A DNA stretch of 64,000 bases, from positions 1-64,000 of the forward strand of contig JACQNC010000012.1 of assembly GCA_016203225.1 (NCBI GenBank), written 5' to 3'. Under the pieces are notes generated by a model. The model was given only the letters and a program-made list of their open reading frames with translations, did not search any database and was not told the origin of the DNA. Position numbers and translations under genes: made by a program. Positions 47,697-55,232 of the stretch are shown here, piece after piece (within the stretch, counting starts at the first letter, position 1; each line of letters starts with the position of its first letter). This stretch comes from Candidatus Woesearchaeota archaeon. GTDB lineage: Archaea > Nanobdellota > Nanobdellia > Woesearchaeales > ARS49.

Positions 47697-48313
47697 AGTG
47701 TCTGGCGTACCCCGTGATAAAACCCTTCAACACCGGCAATGATGACATGATTCTTAAAAGCTTCGACGACGACGTTCAGTTTCTTTTCGGACAAGCTTTG
47801 CACGAACTCTTTTTCGTCTAAAACGATTGACTGTACTTTCCGTTTGAGCAGCAACGCTTCTGCATTGATTACTCTAACAATCTCTTCACCCGCATCTCTT
47901 GAAGGAACAATGATGAGTATGTCAAGGTCTGAAGTCTTTGTTTCGGCGCCTTTCGCAAAACTGCCGAATATGACCACGCTGTAAAAAGGCGTTTTGACCT
48001 TTTCCGCAACATTCTGGAAAAAGGATTGTAGCTCTCCGTGTTTGTCAAGAAAGTCTTTCGAGCGCAACAGCTCAACGTAATACAACGCAGTCAGGTCACC
48101 TTTGAGGTTCAGCGAGCACAAGTCAACATTTGCTTGTCTTTTCTTCGCAAGAATGTTCTTTTGAACAAGCTTCTGGACGGTGATGTGCGTGCGTTTATAG
48201 TCGATTTTTGCCTTTCTTGCGATCTCCCGAATAGCAAACTGTTCAGAGATGTTCTCTAACAAGAATTTTACGACCCTGATTTCCATCCCGGTAATTGGTG
48301 TCTTAAAAGCCAT
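47693..48313 (-). CDS. Winged-HTH fused to MNT-type nucleotidyltransferase
   Basis: N-terminal wHTH (FAIREIARKAKIDYKRTHITVQKLVQKNI), NTase signature VIFGSFAKGAETKTSDLDILI. Confidence 0.86.
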   Translation of the reverse strand: MAFKTPITGMEIRVVKFLLENISEQFAIREIARKAKIDYKRTHITVQKLVQKNILAKKRQANVDLCSLNLKGDLTALYYVELLRSKDFLDKHGELQSFFQNVAEKVKTPFYSVVIFGSFAKGAETKTSDLDILIIVPSRDAGEEIVRVINAEALLLKRKVQSIVLDEKEFVQSLSEKKLNVVVEAFKNHVIIAGVEGFYHGVRQTL

Positions 48314-48314
48314 C

Positions 48315-48340
48315 AAATGATGTCTAATAAGCCATCATTT
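48315..48340. promoter_or_regulatory. Operator candidate of the HTH-MNT/HEPN module
   Basis: AAATGATG-N10-CATCATTT perfect inverted repeat overlapping the TATA-like ttataaat, just upstream of the ATG. Confidence 0.75.
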
Positions 48341-48555
48341 ATAAGGTTTTCGGTTCCGACACCCAGTTATGTACCTGAGCGGATAACACTATGTAGCCAC
48401 ATGCATAATCTGAAAAAAATAATGCATCAACAAAACAATCAAACAACGCATCAAAAGAGCAAACTCAACACCCACCGATTAGGCGAATGAAGTAAAGCTA
48501 AGATAATCTGACTGTAGAAGGGTATATAAATAAAAGTTCCATTAAACCGGGCAAT

Positions 48556-49089
48556 ATGAAAGAAATCCATTTGAGCGCTGATCAAATAATCACGCTTAGC
48601 GATTACCCGCCACATCATGAACAATGTTTAAAGATTTATTTTAGAATTTTCCAGAATGGTCGTGGTAGAATTGTGCCTCCTGTTCCAGTTATCCATATTT
48701 CCACGGGAATTCCTTTTACAAAGGCTCATGGAAAGAGGGCTGAGAAATATAACGGTTTACTGACCGCTTTTCTTGAGAGTCATCCAAGGGCACAGTATTT
48801 CTTGCTTGATGGAACACACAGAACAACAGCAGCGGCACTTACACACAATAAAGTTCCAGTTCTTCTTTTCAAAGTAGACAAAGACATCAAAGAAGCGCGA
48901 AAACTCGTTGAGCAAGGCGAACTATTCAGTCTCACCGCAGGAGGCAACTCGATAAAAGAAGCCATTAAAACACTAGAAAAGCACTTCCTCAAAGCGATGA
49001 GTTTTCAAACGGTCATCGAAAAAACCGAGCGCATGGTGTCCGAGAAAGTACTGCCACCATACATGACTAACTTTTACAATCAAAAATAA
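48556..49089 (+). CDS. ParB/SerK-like domain protein
   Basis: FLLDGTHRTTAAALTHNKVPVLLFKVD (DGxHR-type motif). Confidence 0.75.
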   Translation: MKEIHLSADQIITLSDYPPHHEQCLKIYFRIFQNGRGRIVPPVPVIHISTGIPFTKAHGKRAEKYNGLLTAFLESHPRAQYFLLDGTHRTTAAALTHNKVPVLLFKVDKDIKEARKLVEQGELFSLTAGGNSIKEAIKTLEKHFLKAMSFQTVIEKTERMVSEKVLPPYMTNFYNQK

Positions 49090-49104
49090 TTTTCCGTCCT
49101 CCCC

Positions 49105-50022
49105 ATGAGAATAAACAAACAACAAATACTGGCCATTTGTAAAAAACTAGATCAAAAGCTGACAAAATACCGATTCTTGGCAGCGGGCGGCTTAAATGAA
49201 TGCTACTTGGTAACGACCCCGCGTGCCAGATACGTAGTTAAAATAGAGAACAACAAAGGATATTCAGAAAGAGAACACAAAAACCTTCTTTTGGCAACCG
49301 AGAAATTAGCGCCAAAAGTCTATCTCTTTGACAAGTCAGGTAAGATAATCCCGAAAACATATATGGTGCAAGAGTTCCTTAAAGGGAAGCACCCACCCAT
49401 ACAATTATCGAATGACTTCATTATCAAAATGGCAAAATGGTTCAAGCAATTGCACTCAATAAAGTCTTCACAAATAGAACCTAATGAAAGAAAACGAATC
49501 TACTCATTAGGTCATTGGGCCAATCAGTCATGTAATAAGCTAAAGAAAATTCAGATGCCAATAAATCAAGATCTTAGAAAGCAAATTGAAGATCGTTTTC
49601 AGACCACACTAGTCTTATGCAAAGAAAATAATGACCTTTTCAGATCGCGAAAGACCTTCCCTCTCGTTCATGGAGACCCGTGGCGAGAAAATGTATTCAT
49701 CGAAAAAAAAGGCATCCGCTTGATAGACTGGGAATTTGCAGGATTCGTGTTAGGAGAACGGGATCTCATCATCTTTATTCGCGCGTACAACCTGTCAAAT
49801 CAGCAAAAAGCACTATTCCTCAAAACATATGGCTACCCCCAAACGACCATCGCAAGAAAAAAAATCAACGTGGTCGCTCAGCTGCTTACGTGCTCAGACC
49901 TTCTCTGGCTATTAGAACGCATAAACTCTATCGAGAAAGGAAAAGTAGGCAAACGTCAACAACAAAGAACCAAACGAGAAGCTATAAAAAAGATAAGGAA
50001 AATACTTTCAAAATCCAAGTAA
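49105..50022 (+). CDS. Aminoglycoside phosphotransferase/choline-kinase-like kinase
   Basis: FPLVHGDPWRENVFIEKKGIRLIDWEFAGFVLGERDLI (HGDxxxxN...IDWE). Confidence 0.88.
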   Translation: MRINKQQILAICKKLDQKLTKYRFLAAGGLNECYLVTTPRARYVVKIENNKGYSEREHKNLLLATEKLAPKVYLFDKSGKIIPKTYMVQEFLKGKHPPIQLSNDFIIKMAKWFKQLHSIKSSQIEPNERKRIYSLGHWANQSCNKLKKIQMPINQDLRKQIEDRFQTTLVLCKENNDLFRSRKTFPLVHGDPWRENVFIEKKGIRLIDWEFAGFVLGERDLIIFIRAYNLSNQQKALFLKTYGYPQTTIARKKINVVAQLLTCSDLLWLLERINSIEKGKVGKRQQQRTKREAIKKIRKILSKSK

Positions 50023-50102
50023 AAACTCTGCTTTCCGCTACTGTCTCAGAACGTCTTTAAAAAGCCAGTTTTTCGGACTTTAGCACAAATCAGGGGTTAT
50101 TG

Positions 50103-50936
50103 CTAAATTTTTCTTGTGATAATAAGCATGTGGGCGCTCGTGTCCACCACTGCAGGATGCGTGCACACTTGGTAATGGACCTTAATCCAATTCTTCCAAC
50201 CAGCTTTGTCTTTTTTGAATAGCGTGTTGGCTTCTTCTTTGTATGGTGTGCTCAATCCTTCTAAACCGGTGAGATCCAGAAGTTTTAGTTTTTTCCGTGC
50301 GAAAAGCTCTTTAAGCTCTTTTGCATAAAAGAAGTGGGCATAGTACTTGTGATGCCACATGTGATCATCACCCTTTCTAAGGATACGTTCAGTATTGGAG
50401 GTGACGCGCAATTCTTCTGGCCAGTATCTGATTGCATTCATTAGGACGCCAAGTCTCCCCATAACGCTGACAGCGATTGGTGCTCCTTTACGTGCAACGC
50501 GAATGAGTTCAGATACCGCGCGAGCCCTGTTCTGCGGAGTTGATACGTGAGATAGTGCACCACCTAAGCAAAGCACGGCATCAAAAGTATTGCTCTTAAA
50601 ATTCGAAAGGTCTACGATTGATCCTTGCACGATATATTTTACCTTCTTGCTTACTCCTTGTCTCTCAATTTCTTTCTGTGCGAATGCCAAATTTTCAGCC
50701 GTAATGTCGAAAAGCACCACATCATATCCTCTTTTTGCTAGCTCGATGGAATATCTTCCAGGACCACCGCCTGCGTCTAAGATTAGTCCTTTTCTTGGAA
50801 GATGTTTTGTCAAGAAATGTAGCGTTGTTTCAAACTCTAGCCTATGAAACGGATCCTTCACGAGCCGTTTCCATTCATAAAGAACACCTTTAGAATAGAC
50901 TGCTTTTGCCAGCGCCTCTGACTTTTCCCGCTTCAT
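50103..50936 (-). CDS. Class I SAM-dependent methyltransferase
   Basis: LILDAGGGPGRYSIELAKRGYDVVLFDI, DAVLCLGGALSHV. Confidence 0.9.
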   Translation of the reverse strand: MKREKSEALAKAVYSKGVLYEWKRLVKDPFHRLEFETTLHFLTKHLPRKGLILDAGGGPGRYSIELAKRGYDVVLFDITAENLAFAQKEIERQGVSKKVKYIVQGSIVDLSNFKSNTFDAVLCLGGALSHVSTPQNRARAVSELIRVARKGAPIAVSVMGRLGVLMNAIRYWPEELRVTSNTERILRKGDDHMWHHKYYAHFFYAKELKELFARKKLKLLDLTGLEGLSTPYKEEANTLFKKDKAGWKNWIKVHYQVCTHPAVVDTSAHMLIITRKI

Positions 50937-51049
50937 TCTTTCTTTAATTTAGCCGCACAACTTTATAATTGTTTCTCACACTGCACGTTAAGCTCACCTT
51001 CTCCATCGATCTGGAAGATTGTTCGTTTGAAGCTTGAGATAAAGAATCG

Positions 51050-51268
51050 TTACTTAATCTTCTTCCCGCGCAAGCGAGGGAGCAATTGCTCATCAGGTGT
51101 CGCGCGCGTCATGCTGATGAAGCTCGCTATAAGCATGCAGATGAACACTAGTCCGAACGCGTACGCCCAGCTGAGGCTGTACTGCGGGATGTAGAAGATT
51201 GAGAAAATTATGCCGACGAGCGATGCGACCAGGAAACTGGTGCTGATTGGCGCTGGTTTGAATGCCAC
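51050..51268 (-). CDS. Small 2-TM protein
   Basis: Two hydrophobic segments in 72-aa ORF. Confidence 0.55.
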   Translation of the reverse strand: MAFKPAPISTSFLVASLVGIIFSIFYIPQYSLSWAYAFGLVFICMLIASFISMTRATPDEQLLPRLRGKKIK

Positions 51269-51303
51269 GGAATCACCTCTGGTTTATGCGTGTCTCATTG
51301 TGT

Positions 51304-52425
51304 TTAAAAATGTTGTGCGATGACGCTGTCGACTACTTTCTCCGCGTCGAGACGTCGTTTCTGGTGTTCTGCGAGGAACGCGTTGATCTTGTCGATCAGG
51401 ATCTGCTTCAATTCTCCTGACAGGAGTTTGCCTGACTTGTAGTCATCGTGGATCGATGCGAGTTTGTGGTCGTCGGGTTCGAATAGCATGCTGAGCCACT
51501 GGAAGCTCACGTCTATATCGGGGTTGCCGCCGAGCTTGCGGTGCTCCTCGACCGTGTCCTTGCCGCCGGAGAACGCGTACTTGCGGATCTTGCGCTCGAC
51601 CTCTTTCGGCGCGTCGGTCGTCCAGATCGCCTGTTCGCCGGAGCTTGACATCTTGCTGTCGCGCGAGAGGCTGGGCACGAATTTCGACAGTATAGTGGCA
51701 GGCTTGGGATAGCCTAGCTTCTCCGCCACGTCTCGCGTGAGCCTGAAGTGCACGTCCTGGTCGACGGCGCAAGGGATGAGACATTGCGTCTGTTTGCCTT
51801 CGAAGACCGTCGGCAGGAACGCGGGCACGGATTGCATCGTGGTGTAGAAGTATTTGCCGACGTTGTCTTCGTTCTTGAGCCCGAACAACGCGCGCACCGT
51901 GCTTGCTGTCGTTTTTTTCGCGACTTGGCATGCGAGCTTGTACATCACGTTCGCGTGCTTGGTGTCGATCAGGAATCTCGTCTTTTTCAGGTCGAACCCG
52001 AGCGCGATTATATCGATCAGGTTCTCACGCGTCCATTTCGCGCTGTCCTCGAACGTGAGGTCGTCCTTGAACAGGACCTTCTCCTCGTCGGGGATCTGGA
52101 AGATGAGCGTCGCGTTGAGCCTGTCCTGAAGCCATTTGGTGAATGTCCAGACGAACAGATGCCCTATGTGGATCGGGCCCGATGGCGCGCGGCCGGTGTA
52201 GATGTAGACCTTCTCTTTCTTGTCCAGCGCGTCGAGGACCTTGTCGAGGTTCGTATGGGCGAAAAAATGCTGTCGGCGCAGCATGAAGTGGTCGCCGGTG
52301 TGCTTCTTCAAACGTGCAAGCGACGCCGTGTCGATGCGTTTCACGCCGAACTGCAGGATGAGCTTGTCGTAGTCGACCTGTCCTGTGACCTCGTACGGCG
52401 TTACGCTGAACTCCTCCTTTGTCAT
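51304..52425 (-). CDS. trpS: Tryptophanyl-tRNA synthetase
   Basis: YTGRAPSGPIHIGHL and KMSSS signature. Confidence 0.95.
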   Translation of the reverse strand: MTKEEFSVTPYEVTGQVDYDKLILQFGVKRIDTASLARLKKHTGDHFMLRRQHFFAHTNLDKVLDALDKKEKVYIYTGRAPSGPIHIGHLFVWTFTKWLQDRLNATLIFQIPDEEKVLFKDDLTFEDSAKWTRENLIDIIALGFDLKKTRFLIDTKHANVMYKLACQVAKKTTASTVRALFGLKNEDNVGKYFYTTMQSVPAFLPTVFEGKQTQCLIPCAVDQDVHFRLTRDVAEKLGYPKPATILSKFVPSLSRDSKMSSSGEQAIWTTDAPKEVERKIRKYAFSGGKDTVEEHRKLGGNPDIDVSFQWLSMLFEPDDHKLASIHDDYKSGKLLSGELKQILIDKINAFLAEHQKRRLDAEKVVDSVIAQHF

Positions 52426-52438
52426 GGAGCGATCCTTC

Positions 52439-52894
52439 CTAGGCCGGTTTAAATACTTTTGTTACGATATCCTGTGCGATCTCGCGCCTGCGCGGGAATG
52501 AGGCTACCGAGAACTTCAGATGATAGCACGCGCCTGAATCTGTGAGCTGCACTATCCGGTCGTTCGCCCACAAGTCCTTGTCGATGCGCACGAAGAAGAC
52601 GAGCTCGTTGTCGAGTCTGCTCTCGGTTTCGTCCACGAGCTGGCCGCGTTGCTGCGCATTCAGCTTCGCCAGGAACGATTCCACGAATGCGTTGACGTGG
52701 CGGTCTTTCGTCAGCGTGATGTCGAAGACATGGATGGTGCGGTCATTGAACCCTGTCGCTTTCTTGTCACGTAATTCGACATTCTCTTCCGCGGGATCGA
52801 ATGGTACGAGCGCGAGCAATCCTTGTTTGAGCTTCTCGACATCCTCTTCGGGCTTTGCGAAGACAGAAAGCTCGATGCTCGTGAAGACTTTCAT
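52439..52894 (-). CDS. RNA-binding protein, COG1325-like
   Basis: LRDKKATGFNDRTIHVFDITLTKDRHVNAFVESFL; LFVRIDKD-like segment. Confidence 0.75.
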   Translation of the reverse strand: MKVFTSIELSVFAKPEEDVEKLKQGLLALVPFDPAEENVELRDKKATGFNDRTIHVFDITLTKDRHVNAFVESFLAKLNAQQRGQLVDETESRLDNELVFFVRIDKDLWANDRIVQLTDSGACYHLKFSVASFPRRREIAQDIVTKVFKPA

Positions 52895-52946
52895 GCTGTT
52901 GCACCGAAAAGGTAGGTTTAAATAGTTTTGTTCTGGTCAGGAAATC

Positions 52947-53858
52947 ATGAAGCACAACCCGCGGATAGTGCTCTGGCTCATCGTGCTGTTCTTGGCAGCG
53001 CAATACGCGGGCTTGTACGTCGTGAACCAGTACATCGACTATCCGACCACGCTTGCGACGGGCAACTTCACCGTGACCGACCTTCCGGAGGTCGCCGGCC
53101 AGGAGGTCGCGCGCCCTGATATCGAGGAGTCAGTCTCGCCGCTGTACATCGTAGGCGCGATAATCGTAGGCACACTCCTGTTGTTGCTCATCATCAAGTG
53201 GGGCAAGGCCATCCTGTGGAAGCTGTGGTTCTTCTTCGCGGTCGCGTTGTGTCTGCACTTCGCCGCATACGCGTTCCTGAAGGGGACTCCTTACGCGTCC
53301 TGGACCTCGCTCGGTCTGGCGGTCGCGTTCGGCGTGTGGAAGATCTGGCGGCCGAACGTCATCGTGCAGAACCTCACCGAGCTGTTCCTGTACGGCGGTT
53401 TGGCGGCGATATTCTTCAGCGTGGTGAACATCTGGGCCATGCTCGTCATCCTTGTCCTGATCTCGCTGTACGATGCGTACGCGGTGTGGAAAAGCCAGCA
53501 CATGGTGAAGCTCGCGAAGTTCCAGAGCGCGAGCGGGGTGTTCGCAGGACTGTTCATCCCGTATTCGCTGGGCAAACCTATGGTTCCTGCGAAAGGCGGA
53601 ACGTCAGGCGTGCGCACGGCCGTGCTTGGCGGCGGCGACATCGGGTTCCCTCTCCTTTTCGCGGCGAGCGTATTGAAGGAATATGCGCTCGCGGGCCAGG
53701 GCTGGCTTGCGTTGCTTATCCCTCCGTTCGCTGCGCTTGCGTTGTTCGGCTTGCTCGTGTTCGGCAAGCAGGACAGGTTCTATCCCGCAATGCCGTTCAT
53801 CAGCGCGGGATGCGTTGTGGGCTTGCTCGTGGTTTGGCTCGTGCGATTCTTGCTCTAG
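52947..53858 (+). CDS. Presenilin/signal-peptide-peptidase-like intramembrane aspartyl protease
   Basis: SLYDAYAVW (YD motif) and LGGGDIGFPLLFA (GxGD motif) within TM segments. Confidence 0.88.
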   Translation: MKHNPRIVLWLIVLFLAAQYAGLYVVNQYIDYPTTLATGNFTVTDLPEVAGQEVARPDIEESVSPLYIVGAIIVGTLLLLLIIKWGKAILWKLWFFFAVALCLHFAAYAFLKGTPYASWTSLGLAVAFGVWKIWRPNVIVQNLTELFLYGGLAAIFFSVVNIWAMLVILVLISLYDAYAVWKSQHMVKLAKFQSASGVFAGLFIPYSLGKPMVPAKGGTSGVRTAVLGGGDIGFPLLFAASVLKEYALAGQGWLALLIPPFAALALFGLLVFGKQDRFYPAMPFISAGCVVGLLVVWLVRFLL

Positions 53859-54313
53859 ACCAATCGCGTCTGTCCTGAACGCGCGCTGTACGCCGCGAGA
53901 TTGATGACCGTCCCTGCATTTGCGACGATGGTCTGTATCCCTGTCTTTCTCTGGATCTCCCGCGACCTATCGAGAGTTGAGTTCTGCAGGATGGCTAGCT
54001 TTGGTTTCGCGACCTTGACCGCCTTCTCGTCGGACACACCGGGCGCGAGGATGAGCACGTCGCAGCGCTGCGATTTCGCTTCGCGCGCTGAGAAGGACTG
54101 CTGCGCGTACACGACTGTGCTGTCTGGCAGCTGTATCGATAGGCCGCATGGTAGTTTCTCGACGCGGATGACTCCGAATGAAGCGGCGTCGGGAATCCTG
54201 TCCAAACGCACGATGCCGGTTATCGGCTGGTCGACCGGACCTTCGCCTATCAGGACGCACTGATCCTCTGCGCGGGCCAAGAATCCCCGTTCCGCGAACT
54301 GCAAAACGGACAT
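53855..54313 (-). CDS. Hypothetical protein, weakly metallo-beta-lactamase-C-terminus-like
   Basis: ORF CDVLILAPGVSDEKAVKVAKPKLAILQN. Confidence 0.5.
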   Translation of the reverse strand: MSVLQFAERGFLARAEDQCVLIGEGPVDQPITGIVRLDRIPDAASFGVIRVEKLPCGLSIQLPDSTVVYAQQSFSAREAKSQRCDVLILAPGVSDEKAVKVAKPKLAILQNSTLDRSREIQRKTGIQTIVANAGTVINLAAYSARSGQTRLV

Positions 54314-54392
54314 GCGTGAATGGAGTCGGCAGTTGTTAATATTGATTTAGCGTTTTGAGAAGCAGGCAAACCTTTAAAAAGCTCAAAATGAG

Positions 54393-54680
54393 CGGATGTC
54401 CGGGCAGGCTAGGTCGGGAGGTTAGCACTCTCCTGTCGCCGTGAACGTGCTTCACACGGGACCGAAGCCTGGGAAGAGGCATTGACAAGTCCACATGTCT
54501 TGCGCAGGACGTTGACGTTCTGTCCTGCAGGATTGACGTTGTGGGAATCGCGCCAGGCGGGGAACCGAGCAACGCTCACCATCGCGCTCAATGCTTGCGG
54601 GGGCTCGGAACCGAGGAATGCGTGAGGTTCAACGTGTGTACTCTCAGTGTACCATTCTCGGGTGCGCTTGCCCGCTTCTC
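54393..54680 (+). ncRNA. SRP (7S) RNA, ends approximate
   Basis: Alu-domain-like gctaggtcgggaggtt...ctcctgt...gaac...gggaccgaagcc; S-domain-like ccaggcggggaaccgagcaacg (CAGG-GGAA-AGCA); terminal cgggca/tgcccg pairing; TATA-like ctttaaaaa upstream. Confidence 0.85.
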
Positions 54681-55232
54681 TTAGTTCGACTCGCCGCGCA
54701 GAATCTTGTCCTTCAACGCACTTATTTCTTCAATGAGCGCGGACTGTTTTGCGATGGGCGCGAACACCTGCGCAGGAATTACGCGCGGATAGGACTTACG
54801 AAATGCGAGGATATTCCCTAAAAGGCTGTTGTAACTGCTGATAAGCTCGTTGACATCCTTCTGCAATGCCTTGGAATCAAGCATTCCGAGAGTGGCCTGC
54901 CGCGCGTGCAGCAGGAGACGATGGTGACGCTCAGCATAGACAACCAGATCAGTCAAAAGTTGCGTGATGCTGAGCGTGGTCTCTTGATTGAGTTCGGGAT
55001 AGATATCCGCGATGATGACGGACACTGGGATGGATTCGTCTTTCATCTGTGCGCTCGCTTTGATGATTCCGAACTCTTTGCCTATGAGCGAGATTTTCTG
55101 CTCAATCGCTTTCCGGTCGCGGAATTCTTCGCTCGCGTAGCTGGGAGCGGTGACCGCGATGATGGTTACGACGCATTCCACGACCTCGTCGAAGGCCTTG
55201 CTCGCAAGCGTCTCGATTTCGATTGCAGACAT
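54681..55232 (-). CDS. Hypothetical protein
   Basis: ORF MSAIEIETLASKAFDEVVECVVTIIAV..., start overlaps leuS stop. Confidence 0.6.
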   Translation of the reverse strand: MSAIEIETLASKAFDEVVECVVTIIAVTAPSYASEEFRDRKAIEQKISLIGKEFGIIKASAQMKDESIPVSVIIADIYPELNQETTLSITQLLTDLVVYAERHHRLLLHARQATLGMLDSKALQKDVNELISSYNSLLGNILAFRKSYPRVIPAQVFAPIAKQSALIEEISALKDKILRGESN

